From Spirillospora albida (lineage in GTDB: Bacteria; Actinomycetota; Actinomycetes; Streptosporangiales; Streptosporangiaceae): a stretch of 64,000 bases of DNA. The notes beneath the pieces are model-generated. The model had not been told where the DNA came from and did not search any database. It was given only the letters and a program-made list of their open reading frames with translations. Positions 7,004 to 14,769 of this stretch are shown here, one piece after another. Made by a program: the position numbers and the translations under genes. Within the stretch, counting starts at the first letter, position 1; each line of letters starts with the position of its first letter. The stretch spans positions 62,001-126,000 of the forward strand of contig NZ_JOFJ01000006.1 in the NCBI RefSeq assembly GCF_000718255.1. Reading direction: 5' to 3'.

Positions 7004-8290
7004 ATGCTCTCGACCCTCCTGACGTTCCGTGCGCACCGGTGGATGGCCGGCGGTGCCGCCCTCGCCGTCCTGGCGGCGGGGACGCCCGCGTACGCGGACA
7101 TCGCCGCCGTCACGCCCCGCGCCGAGACCCCGCCCCTGCACGACGACGAGGCCGGGGGGAACGCCGACGCGGACGATCCGGCGATCTGGCGCGACGCCGC
7201 CGACCCCGGCCGGAGCCTGGTCGTCGCCACCGCGAAGGAGGGCGGACTGCGGGTCTACGACCTGGACGCCCGCCTGGTCCAGTCGATCCCCGCTCCGGCG
7301 GCGCCCGGACCCGGGGACGCGCCGGGCCGGTTCAACAACGTCGACCTGGTGAACGGGCTGCGCGCGGGAGCGCGCAGGGCGGACGTCGCGGTGACCAGCG
7401 ACCGCGGCCACGACCGGCTGCGGATCTACCGGATCGACCCGTCGCGTCCCGGCGGGCCGCTCACCGACGTCACCGACCCGGCGGCGCCCCGCGTCTTCTC
7501 CGCCGACCAGGGGGAGGTCAACGAGCAGGCGACCGCGTACGGGCTCGCGACCTGGACGGATCGCAGGACGGGCCGCTCGTACGCCCTGGTCAGCCGGCGG
7601 AGCCGGACGGCCATCGCGCTGCTCGAACTGAAGGGCACGTCCGCGGGCACCGTCACGTACCGGAAGGTGCGGAGCATCTCCCTGCCCGCGTCGTTCCGGC
7701 TGCCCGACGGGAAGACCTGGACGCCCTGCGGCGAGCCGGGCGAACTGCCCCAGGTGGAGGGCATGGTGGTCGACCCCGCGAACGGCACGCTCTACGCGGG
7801 TCAGGAGGACGTGGGCCTGTGGCGCGTCCGGGCCGACCTCACCGGCGCGCCGCGGCTGGTGGACAGGGTCGGGGAGTACGGGGTGCCGGGCACGTACGAC
7901 CCGGCGACCGAAGAGTGCGCACCCGGCGCCGACCCCGGGTTCGGCGGTGAGCGGCTGGCCGCGGACGTCGAGGGCCTGACCCTGCTCACCGAGCGCGGCG
8001 GCGACGGCTACGTGCTGGCGTCCAGCCAGGGCGACGACACGTTCGCCGCCTACGACCGGGAGCCCGACGACGGCAACGAGTACGAGGGCGGCTTCCGCGT
8101 CACCGCGTCGGCGACGGTGGACGGCGTCCAGGAGTGCGACGGCGCCGCCGCCCTCAACGCCCCGCTCGGGCCGAGGTACCCGCGCGGCCTCCTGGTCGTC
8201 CAGGACGGGGACGACACCCCCGGCGACCGCGAGGCCACCGGCTTCAAGTTCGTCGACCTCGGCACGGTGCTCGCGGCCCTCGACGACTGA
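7004..8290 (+). CDS. Secreted beta-propeller phytase
   Basis: A 428-residue exported protein of the beta-propeller phytase (3-phytase) family, which removes phosphate from inositol hexakisphosphate using calcium. The signal peptide spans about residues 1-35 (hydrophobic WMAGGAALAVLAAGTPAYA, cleavage after AYA). The diagnostic N-terminal blade follows: ADDPAIWRDAADPGRSLVVATAKEGGLRVYDL (about 51-83). Later come FNNVDLVNG, VAVTSDRGHDRLRIYRID, a GMVVDPANGTLYAGQEDVGLWR blade and EGLTLL. The length fits the family. The ATG at 7004 is preferred over an upstream in-frame ATG at 6941 because the signal peptide begins here and a leaderless -10 precedes it. It probably acts outside the cell in phosphate scavenging. 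Confidence 0.85.
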   Translation: MLSTLLTFRAHRWMAGGAALAVLAAGTPAYADIAAVTPRAETPPLHDDEAGGNADADDPAIWRDAADPGRSLVVATAKEGGLRVYDLDARLVQSIPAPAAPGPGDAPGRFNNVDLVNGLRAGARRADVAVTSDRGHDRLRIYRIDPSRPGGPLTDVTDPAAPRVFSADQGEVNEQATAYGLATWTDRRTGRSYALVSRRSRTAIALLELKGTSAGTVTYRKVRSISLPASFRLPDGKTWTPCGEPGELPQVEGMVVDPANGTLYAGQEDVGLWRVRADLTGAPRLVDRVGEYGVPGTYDPATEECAPGADPGFGGERLAADVEGLTLLTERGGDGYVLASSQGDDTFAAYDREPDDGNEYEGGFRVTASATVDGVQECDGAAALNAPLGPRYPRGLLVVQDGDDTPGDREATGFKFVDLGTVLAALDD

Positions 8291-8377
8291 TCGCGCGGCC
8301 GCCGGCCACGGCGGGCCTCGCGACCGGACGCCGTCCCGCTCGGAGTCGTCCTTCACGCGGACGGGACCGGCGGGCCC

Positions 8378-9586
8378 CTACCGGGTGCCGGCCTTCTCGC
8401 GGAGGCGGGGGACCGGGTTCGGGCCCTCGGTCTCGAGCCGGTACTCCTGGCCGTACTTGTCGCGGTGCTCGTCGATGACGCGCTCGCTGGCGGGGCGCTG
8501 GGCGTTGATCTCGGCCTGCATCTCCTCGAACCGCTCGTGCATGTCCTGCACGTATCCGGTGCCCAGGGTGGTGTAGTCGATCTGGGTGGCGAGCAGCTCC
8601 CGGACGAGCCGCTTGTTCGGCTCGAACGTGACGGGCTCGGGGAGCGCGGGCGCGAGGATGCTCTCCGGGTCGCGGCCGTCGTGGCTGCGCATCAGGTCGC
8701 AGGCGATCTGGAGGTGCTCCAGCTCCATGTTGAGGTGCAGCTCCCAGATCGCCTTGATGCGCGGGTCGGTCTCGGTCTGCATGAACGAGTAGTACAGGTA
8801 GCACTCGTTGTACTCGTGGTTGACGAGCCGCTCCCACCAGGTCTCGCCGGGGTCGACGAGGGACTCGTAGTGGGTGACGTGCTCCTCCTCGATGAGCCCG
8901 ATCTCCTGGTAGAGCTGGCGGGCGATCGGCTCCATGTACATGGGGCCGACGTTCATGTAGAAGTTCATCGTCTGCTGCTCGGCCGACATGATCGTCAGCG
9001 CGTGCAGTTTGGAGATCGGGGCCGCGGTGGCGCGGTCGTAGGGCTCGCGGACGTTGTCCATCGGGTCGCGGTGGTGCAGGTACGTCGGGCGTCCGGGGGT
9101 CACCTCGGTGAGCTCCTGGACGATCTTCTCCGCCTTGCGGTGCTCGATCATCTCGTACAGGTTGGCGTACCGGTACAGGTGGTCGAAGTCCTCCAGCAGC
9201 CCGAACTGGTACGCCTGCTTGAGGTAGGGGTCGGGTTCCATGCGCGCGACCCAGCCGGTGAGGTCCACGGCGACCTGCTCGTAGGCGATGGTGGTCTCCA
9301 GGACGGACGACTGGCCCGGCAGCAGCCAGTTGACGACCTTCTGCTGCTGCTGCTCGATGTACCGGACGCGGGCGAGGCGCTGCTTGACCGCCGGGTCGGG
9401 GCAGACCCGGTTGAAGTTGTGGCTGAACATGATCGCCTCGACCTCGATGCCGTTCATCGCGATGATGCGGCACCGGGTGTAGGGATCGGCGTTGTCCGGG
9501 TCGATGGGCTCGACGTTGAGCTCGCTCCAGTTGCGGAGCTGGTCGTCGAGCGGGATTCCACGGTGCTCGAGCGGGTTGAAGGCCAC
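8378..9586 (-). CDS. Ferritin-like di-iron protein, function unknown
   Basis: A 402-residue cytoplasmic, mostly helical protein. I do not recognise its exact family. The central part carries the spacing of a ferritin-type di-iron four-helix bundle: E203 (SAEQQTMNFYMN), E233xxH236 (EEEHVTHYE), E258 or E261 (NHEYNECYLYYS) and E288xxH291 (MELEHLQIA). The N-terminal half holds more acidic and histidine positions (EVEAIMFSHNF; EDFDHLYRYANLYEMIEHR) that suggest a second, older helical bundle. GGAAGGGG precedes the ATG. Such proteins act as oxidases, oxygenases or iron stores. It is divergent from a hemerythrin-domain gene. Confidence 0.65.
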   Translation of the reverse strand: MAFNPLEHRGIPLDDQLRNWSELNVEPIDPDNADPYTRCRIIAMNGIEVEAIMFSHNFNRVCPDPAVKQRLARVRYIEQQQQKVVNWLLPGQSSVLETTIAYEQVAVDLTGWVARMEPDPYLKQAYQFGLLEDFDHLYRYANLYEMIEHRKAEKIVQELTEVTPGRPTYLHHRDPMDNVREPYDRATAAPISKLHALTIMSAEQQTMNFYMNVGPMYMEPIARQLYQEIGLIEEEHVTHYESLVDPGETWWERLVNHEYNECYLYYSFMQTETDPRIKAIWELHLNMELEHLQIACDLMRSHDGRDPESILAPALPEPVTFEPNKRLVRELLATQIDYTTLGTGYVQDMHERFEEMQAEINAQRPASERVIDEHRDKYGQEYRLETEGPNPVPRLREKAGTR

Positions 9587-9729
9587 GAGGTCGGCCCCTT
9601 CCGGTGAGACGGGTCACGGCGCATCCCCCCTACCCATGAGGGCGGTGTCCGCACATGCCGTCCGCCCCGGCGTACTCCGGCCGGTCGCGGGTAACGGACC
9701 GGGAGAGCCGGACGAAAACGGGGAGCACC

Positions 9730-10302
9730 ATGAGCGCCACCACGCCCGAGAAGGTGAAGGCGAACGACGTCGTCGACCTGCTGCGCGCGCAGCACGGCCG
9801 GATCAGGGACCTGTTCGACGCGGTCGCGAAGTCGGACGGGAAGGAGCGCACGGACGCCTTCCGCGACCTGGTGCGGCTGCTGGCCGTGCACGAGACGGCC
9901 GAGGAGGAGATCGTCCACCCGATGGCGCGGAGCCTGCCCGGCGGCGACGGCATCGTTGACGACCGTCTCGAGGAGGAGCGGCGGGCGAAGGAGATGCTCT
10001 CCGAACTCGACGGCATGGACACGGCCGACCCCGCGTTCCTCCCCAAGCTGGATGAACTGCGCATGGCGGTGCTCACCCACGCCCGCGCCGAGGAGCGGTA
10101 CGAGTTCGACCGGCTCGGCGACCGGTTCAACGCGGCCCAGCTGAAGGGGCTCGCCGCGGCGGTGCGGGCCGCGGAGGCGATCGCCCCCACGCACCCGCAC
10201 CCCGGCACGGAGAGCGCGGCGAAGAACATGCTGGCCGGGCCCGCCGTGGCGGTGATGGACCGCGTCCGCGACATGATCCGGGACGCCCGCGACAAGTCCT
10301 GA
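9730..10302 (+). CDS. Hemerythrin HHE domain protein
   Basis: A 190-residue protein with a hemerythrin-like four-helix di-iron domain. Likely ligands: H in LLRAQHGRIRDLF (about residue 22), HETAEEEIVHPMA (about 57-69, H and E residues), and HARAEERYEFDRL (about 117-129). The C-terminal 50 residues (HPHPGTESAAKNMLAG) resemble the tail of other actinobacterial HHE proteins. Such proteins bind oxygen or nitric oxide or sense redox state. The ATG at 9730 has GGGGAG ahead of it; upstream in-frame codons to 9655 are not family-like. The stop falls in a 16-base palindrome shared with the convergent ABC permease. Confidence 0.88.
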   Translation: MSATTPEKVKANDVVDLLRAQHGRIRDLFDAVAKSDGKERTDAFRDLVRLLAVHETAEEEIVHPMARSLPGGDGIVDDRLEEERRAKEMLSELDGMDTADPAFLPKLDELRMAVLTHARAEERYEFDRLGDRFNAAQLKGLAAAVRAAEAIAPTHPHPGTESAAKNMLAGPAVAVMDRVRDMIRDARDKS

Positions 10303-10311
10303 GGTCAGGAC
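10296..10311. repeat. Palindrome across two convergent stop codons
   Basis: GTCCTGA-GG-TCAGGAC is a perfect inverted repeat spanning the end of the hemerythrin gene and the end of the convergent ABC permease. It may form a small hairpin that ends both transcripts, but there is no T-run and the stem is short. Confidence 0.35.
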
Positions 10312-11057
10312 ACCTCGCGGCGCGCCAGCCGGACGGCGCCCACCGCCAGGGGCAGCGCCAGCCAGAGGACGAGCGACGTCCCGACGCGCGACCACTCGGC
10401 GGTGGTCACGTTGTGCTCCAAGAGGGCTTTGAGGGTCAGGTTGGTGTCCAGCCAGGCCGCCGGCTCCTTCAGCCGCCTGATCGACTGTCCGGCGATCGTC
10501 CAGACGGTGGGCAGCAGGAAGTACAGCACGATGGCGAGCGCCGGGTTCATCAGCAGCGCGCCGAACGCCACGCCGATCATCACCACCAGTACCGCGTGCA
10601 GGACGGTGGTCGCGACGAGGGAGGGCGGCAGCGTCCAGGCCCCGCCGGAGCGTCCGAGGAGCGCCCCGGCGGCGCGGGCCGCATACCCGGAGGCCAGCCC
10701 GATCACGGCGTAGAGCGCGCCGAGCGCCGCGCCCGCCAGGAGCTTCGCGGCCAGGACGCGGCCGCGCTGGGGGACGAGGGCGAACGTCGATATGGCCGTT
10801 CGCTGCGACCATTCGGCCGTGACCGACAGGATGCCGAGGAGGGGCAGCAGCAGCGTCCCCACCTGCGAGGAGATGAACAGCTCCGTCATCGTCTGATCCT
10901 GCTTCGGCACCGTGTAGAGGACGACGGGCAGCAGCACGAGCGTGCTGAGCCCGACGAGGGCGAGCAGCCAGCGTCCGGACCGGGTGTCGGTCATCTTCCG
11001 CAGCTCCACCACGACCAGCAGCGGCAGGGGCGGGCGGGCGGGTTCGAGCAGGGTCAT
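10305..11057 (-). CDS. ABC-2 type transporter permease
   Basis: A 250-residue integral membrane protein with about six hydrophobic segments, starting WLLALVGLSTLVLLPVVLYTV near residue 38 and ending ALPLAVGAVRLARREVS. This is the topology of ABC-2 permeases such as NatB or DrrB-type exporters. The ATG at 11057 overlaps the stop of the upstream ATPase gene (ATGA), so one two-gene operon makes a complete exporter. Its position next to a two-component system suggests a drug, lantibiotic or lipid export role under that system's control. Substrate unknown. Confidence 0.85.
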   Translation of the reverse strand: MTLLEPARPPLPLLVVVELRKMTDTRSGRWLLALVGLSTLVLLPVVLYTVPKQDQTMTELFISSQVGTLLLPLLGILSVTAEWSQRTAISTFALVPQRGRVLAAKLLAGAALGALYAVIGLASGYAARAAGALLGRSGGAWTLPPSLVATTVLHAVLVVMIGVAFGALLMNPALAIVLYFLLPTVWTIAGQSIRRLKEPAAWLDTNLTLKALLEHNVTTAEWSRVGTSLVLWLALPLAVGAVRLARREVS

Positions 11058-11947
11058 CGGGAGGCCCCTTCCAGCGCGGGCGCGGACGTGAGGGTCAGGA
11101 ACAGCTTTTCCAGGCCGCCGCCCGCCGGGCGCAGCTCCAGCAGGACGGCTCCGGCGGAGGCGGCGGCGCGACCGACCTCCTCGGCGGTGGCGGCGACGAG
11201 GAACGCGCCGTCCGGCTGCGGTTCGCACGGCCGGGGGGCGAGCGCGGCGGCGAGCGCGGCGGGGTCGAGCGCGCGGACGTAGGTGCGGCCGTCCGCCGAC
11301 AGCAGGGCCTCCTTCGTGCCCTGCGCCGCGACGCGTCCCCGCACGATGACGACGAGGCGGTCGGCGACGGCCTCGACCTCGCGCAGCAGGTGGGAGGAGA
11401 GCAGGACGGTGCCGCCCCGGTCGGCGAAGTCGCGCAGCAGCCCCCGCATCCAGTGGATCCCCTCGGGGTCGAGGCCGTTGGCGGGCTCGTCCAGGATCAG
11501 GACGCCCGGGTCCCCGACGAGGGCCTGGGCGATGCCGAGCCGCTGACGCATCCCGAGCGAGTATCCCCGGACGCGGCGCCGCGCGGGCCTGCCCGCGAGG
11601 CCGACCTGGTCGAGCAGTTCCGGGACGCGGTCGCGCCCCGTGCCGATGACCGCCGCGGTGAGGGCGAGGGTCTCCCGGCCGGAGCGGCCCGGATGCTGCG
11701 CGGAGGCGTCCAGCAGCAGCCCGACGTGCCGCCCCGGGTTGGCGATGCGCCGGTAGGGGACTCCCTTCACGGTCGCGGTCCCCGACGTCGGCGGCGTCAG
11801 CCCGCAGATCATCCGCATGGTGGTGGACTTGCCCGCGCCGTTCGGGCCGAGGAAGCCGGTGACGGTGCCGGGCGGGCAGTGGAACGAGACGTCCTCGACG
11901 GCGGTGACGTCCCCGTACCGCTTGGTGAGGCGGTCGACTGTGATCAT
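11054..11947 (-). CDS. ABC transporter ATP-binding protein
   Basis: A 297-residue ABC-2 family ATPase. Walker A is GPNGAGKST (about residues 36-44), the signature is YSLGMRQRLGIAQAL (about 128-142) and Walker B with the catalytic glutamate is VLILDEPANGLDP. A C-terminal domain of about 80 residues follows, as in NatA/BcrA-type exporters. The ATG at 11947 begins the canonical MITVDRLTKRYG; upstream codons were rejected. It is followed by an overlapping permease gene and preceded by the response regulator on the same strand, with 91 bp between. Confidence 0.9.
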   Translation of the reverse strand: MITVDRLTKRYGDVTAVEDVSFHCPPGTVTGFLGPNGAGKSTTMRMICGLTPPTSGTATVKGVPYRRIANPGRHVGLLLDASAQHPGRSGRETLALTAAVIGTGRDRVPELLDQVGLAGRPARRRVRGYSLGMRQRLGIAQALVGDPGVLILDEPANGLDPEGIHWMRGLLRDFADRGGTVLLSSHLLREVEAVADRLVVIVRGRVAAQGTKEALLSADGRTYVRALDPAALAAALAPRPCEPQPDGAFLVAATAEEVGRAAASAGAVLLELRPAGGGLEKLFLTLTSAPALEGASR

Positions 11948-12038
11948 GCGTCCAGCGTCGCCCGCGGACGGGCCGCGCCGAATCCGTCCGGCGGCCATGC
12001 CGCGGCGACCTAAGTCGGGAACGGGGATGGCCGGTCGG

Positions 12039-12707
12039 CTACTCCCCGAGCGCCGCGTCGTGGACGAGGAGCGCGATCTGGACGCGGTTGTTCAGCTCCA
12101 GCTTGGTCAGCAGGCGCGACACGTACGCCTTGACGGTCGCGACGCTGAGGGCGAGCTCGGCGCCGATCTCGCCGTTGGTGCGGCCCCGCCCGACGAGGGC
12201 GGCGACGGCGCGCTCGCCGTCCGACAGCCGGTCCAGCAGGGCGCGGGCGCGCTCGCGGCGCGGGTCGGGCCCGGTGCGGTCGGCGACGTAGGCCATCATC
12301 TTGCGCAGCACGGCCGGGGACAGCATCGGCTCGCCCGCCGCGACCTGCCGGATCGCGCGGACGATCTCCTGCGGCGGGGTGTGCTTGAGCAGGAAGCCGC
12401 TCGCCCCGGCGCGCATCGCGCGCACGATGTGGTCGTCGGTGTCGAACGTGGTCAGGATGATGATCTCGGGCGGCTCGCGGCGCGCGCGGAGCAGCTCGGT
12501 CGCGGCGATGCCGTCCAGCCGGGGCATCCGGACGTCCATCAGGACGACGTCGGGCCGGTGCGCGTTCACGGCGGGCACCACCTCGGCGCCGTCGGCGACG
12601 TCCCCGACGATCTCGAGGTCCCCGGCGCCCGAGAGCATCATCGTCAGCCCGGCGCGGACCAGCGCGTCGTCGTCCACGATGAGCACGCGGATGGGGGAGG
12701 CGTCCAT
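12039..12707 (-). CDS. NarL/FixJ-family response regulator
   Basis: A 222-residue regulator with a receiver domain (IRVLIVDDDALVRAG; phospho-acceptor Asp in VVLMDVRMPRLDG, about residue 57; Thr/Lys pair LTTFDTDDH and LLKHTPPQE) and a C-terminal LuxR-type helix-turn-helix (LSDGERAVAALVGRGRTNGEIGAELALSVATVKAYVSRLL). It partners with the histidine kinase encoded just upstream. The ATG at 12707 has its own leaderless -10 element, so it can be transcribed independently of the kinase. A transporter operon follows and is a likely target. Confidence 0.93.
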   Translation of the reverse strand: MDASPIRVLIVDDDALVRAGLTMMLSGAGDLEIVGDVADGAEVVPAVNAHRPDVVLMDVRMPRLDGIAATELLRARREPPEIIILTTFDTDDHIVRAMRAGASGFLLKHTPPQEIVRAIRQVAAGEPMLSPAVLRKMMAYVADRTGPDPRRERARALLDRLSDGERAVAALVGRGRTNGEIGAELALSVATVKAYVSRLLTKLELNNRVQIALLVHDAALGE

Positions 12708-12713
12708 CCCCCC

Positions 12714-12719
12714 AGCCTA
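12714..12719 (-). promoter_or_regulatory. Leaderless -10 element (TAGGCT) for the response regulator
   Basis: On the minus strand TAGGCT ends exactly six bases before the ATG at 12707. It lies in the 25-bp gap after the kinase/PNPOx stop, so the regulator gene has a likely promoter of its own. Confidence 0.5.
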
Positions 12720-12732
12720 GTGAGGATCGCCC

Positions 12733-13155
12733 TCAGTGGTGCAGACGGCGGCCGCTGACGCTGCTGGGCTGGAGCCGGAACCACTCCTCGTGCTCGCCTC
12801 CGGGCCACGGCTCGACGGCGGCGGGACGCTCGTCCGGGGCCAGGTGATGGGCGCCGCCGCGCAGCAGGACGCTCCAGCCCTCCTCGCTGGCGTGGTCGAT
12901 CTCGTCGACCTCGAAGGCGACCCGGACGTGCCCGCCGCCCGCGACCTCCGTGAGCAGGGTGCGGCTGAGCCGGGCGTGCGTGGACGTCCGGAACACCACC
13001 GACCCGTTCTCGACGGTGTAGTTGACGGGGATCACGGTGGGACCCTCGCCGTCCTCGAACGCGACCCGGCCGATGCCGCCGGGGGCGATGAGGGCCAGGC
13101 ACGCCGCCCGGTCGAGCTCTTCCAGGACGGGTTTGGCGGACGGATCAGCAGCCAT
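12733..13155 (-). other. PNPOx-family domain, possibly expressed as a separate protein
   Basis: This part alone would encode a 140-residue flavin-binding split-barrel protein (pyridoxamine 5'-phosphate oxidase-like, nitroimidazole-resistance type). That is the normal length for free-standing actinobacterial members. ATG codons lie at 13167 and 13155 and a GTG at 13161. GAGGG sits just before the first and GGGGG six bases before the ATG at 13155. A TATGAT hexamer is located at 13222-13227 on this strand, inside the linker. Family members bind F420, FMN or heme and can detoxify nitroaromatics. Confidence 0.5.
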
Positions 13156-14367
13156 GTGCACCCCCATGCCCTCTGCGGGGCCGGCCCATGCGTCCTTGGC
13201 GTGCGCCGTGTCCCCGTCATGATCATAGGGGAGCGGGAGGCGGGCGTGCAGGCGGAAGCGCCCGTCGCCGGTCCGGCCGTGCTCCAGCGCCCCGCCGAGC
13301 AGCGCGACGCGCTCGCCGAGGCCGACCAGGCCGGCGCCCGCGCCGGGCAGCGGGAGCGGCGGCGGGCCGGGCGGCAGCGGATTGACGATCTCGATGCCGA
13401 GGGACGACCCGCCTGGGGCGGTCAGGGCGACCCGGACGTGCGCGCCCGGCGCGTGCTTGCGGGCGTTCGTCAGGCCCTCCTGGACGATCCGGTAGGCGTG
13501 CCGCCCGATCCGCGCGGGGATCGCGCCGGGATCGGGGACGCGGTCGTCCAGCGTGACGCGCAGCCCCGCGCGGCGCGACTCGTCGAGAAGGGCGGGGACG
13601 TCGGTGAGGGCGGGCTGCGGCCGGTCCCGGTCGGCGCCGGGGGAGTCGTCGCGCAGGACGCGGACGACCTCGCGCAGGTCCTCCATCGCCTCGTACGCGC
13701 AGCTCCGGATGACCCCGGCGGCCTCCCGCTGCCCGGCGGGCGCGTCCGGGTGGAACTCCAGCGCGCCCGCGTGCACGGCGAGCAGCGAGATCCGGTGCGC
13801 GAGGACGTCGTGCATCTCGCGGGCGATCCGCTCCCGCTCCAGGAGCCGGGCCTCCTCGACGCGCAGCCGCTGCTCCTCCTCGGCGGCCCGCGCGCGCTCG
13901 TCCATCGACGCCAGCAGCTGCCGCCGCGACCGCACGAGCATGCCCGTCGAGACGACGATCCCGTACAGCAGGCCGAACACCAGGAGGGCCTCGCGGTACT
14001 CGTCGTCCGGGATCGGCGCGACCCCCCAGACCACGGCGAGCACGCCGAAGGCTCCGGCGGCGACCGGCAGCGCCGTCCGCCAGGGCCGGTGGACGGCCAG
14101 CGAGAACAGCGCGACGGCCGAGCATCCGAGCGCGCTCGCGGAGAACATCTGCGCCGCCGTCATCGCGAAGGCGAGGCCGACCGGGTACCGGTGGCGCAGC
14201 AGCCCCAGCGCGATCAAGCTCGCGGCGCCGATCGCGAGGTCGCGGGGGACGTGGACGTCGTCGCCGTCGCTGAGCGAGGCATGGAGCAGGGCCAGCCCCA
14301 GGGCCGCCGCGGCGGCGAGGACCGCGGCGGACCGGAGCCGGTCACGCCATGATCGCGACAGGTGCAC
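12733..14367 (-). CDS. Sensor histidine kinase continuous with a PNPOx (NimA-like) domain
   Basis: A 544-codon frame. Residues 1-145 hold about five membrane segments. Residues 176-240 are a HisKA_3 dimerisation domain (ERERIAREMHDVLAHR, phospho-accepting H186). Residues 285-378 are a HATPase domain (RIVQEGLTNARKHAPG; GAGLVGLGERVALLGG). Kinases of this NarX-type family normally stop near residue 380. Here the frame continues through a 20-residue linker (YDHDGDTAHAKDAWAGPAEG) into a full-length pyridoxamine-5'-phosphate-oxidase-like split barrel at 401-544 (LGRVAF-type core, VIPVNYTVENGSVVFRTS). It is either a true fusion or two genes without a stop between. The GTG at 14367 was chosen; the frame is open further upstream. 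The response regulator starts 25 bp after its stop. Confidence 0.75.
   Translation of the reverse strand: MHLSRSWRDRLRSAAVLAAAAALGLALLHASLSDGDDVHVPRDLAIGAASLIALGLLRHRYPVGLAFAMTAAQMFSASALGCSAVALFSLAVHRPWRTALPVAAGAFGVLAVVWGVAPIPDDEYREALLVFGLLYGIVVSTGMLVRSRRQLLASMDERARAAEEEQRLRVEEARLLERERIAREMHDVLAHRISLLAVHAGALEFHPDAPAGQREAAGVIRSCAYEAMEDLREVVRVLRDDSPGADRDRPQPALTDVPALLDESRRAGLRVTLDDRVPDPGAIPARIGRHAYRIVQEGLTNARKHAPGAHVRVALTAPGGSSLGIEIVNPLPPGPPPLPLPGAGAGLVGLGERVALLGGALEHGRTGDGRFRLHARLPLPYDHDGDTAHAKDAWAGPAEGMGVHMAADPSAKPVLEELDRAACLALIAPGGIGRVAFEDGEGPTVIPVNYTVENGSVVFRTSTHARLSRTLLTEVAGGGHVRVAFEVDEIDHASEEGWSVLLRGGAHHLAPDERPAAVEPWPGGEHEEWFRLQPSSVSGRRLHH
13222..13227 (-). promoter_or_regulatory. Possible internal -10 (TATGAT) before the PNPOx domain
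   Basis: TATGAT on the minus strand, coding Tyr-Asp in the linker between kinase and PNPOx domain, lies about 66 bases before the ATG at 13155. It is close to the -10 consensus; no convincing -35 is visible. Confidence 0.3.
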
Positions 14368-14408
14368 GGCACCACCGTACGCCGCGCGGCGCCGTGCCGC
14401 GGGTGCCG

Positions 14409-14741
14409 TCAACCGGTCTTGGCGACGGTGAGCAGGAGGGCGGAGTCCTCCAGCGCCTCGACGGCGTGCCGGCGCGGCGGAATGATGATCATGTCGCCGG
14501 CGATGCCGTCCCACGCGTCGTCGCCCGCGGTGAGCCGCACCCGCCCGCGCAGGACGTGCAGGGTCGCCTCGCCGGGGCTCTCGTGCTCGGCGAGCGAGGT
14601 CCCGGCGGTCAGCGCGATCAGGGTGTGCCGGAGGACCTGCTCGTGCCCGCCGTACACGGTGTCGGAGCTGCGCCCCGTCGAGGCCGCGGCGGCGCGCTGG
14701 AGATGGTCCTTCACCCGGGCGTCCAAGGAGATCTTGTGCAT
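14409..14741 (-). CDS. Cupin domain protein
   Basis: A 110-residue single-domain cupin. Motif 1 is partly conserved (TSLAEHESPGEATLHVLRGRVRL, with H and E positions) and motif 2 is GDMIIIPPRRHAVEALEDS (with a histidine). It is likely a small beta-barrel metalloprotein or sensor; LmbE/quercetinase-like short cupins of this size have no single activity. CACACT lies seven bases before the ATG, so it may be leaderless. It is encoded between the histidine kinase and the L,D-transpeptidase on the same strand but without overlaps, so co-transcription is uncertain. Confidence 0.85.
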   Translation of the reverse strand: MHKISLDARVKDHLQRAAAASTGRSSDTVYGGHEQVLRHTLIALTAGTSLAEHESPGEATLHVLRGRVRLTAGDDAWDGIAGDMIIIPPRRHAVEALEDSALLLTVAKTG

Positions 14742-14769
14742 GGCCCCCAGTGTGGCACCCGTGCCGGGA

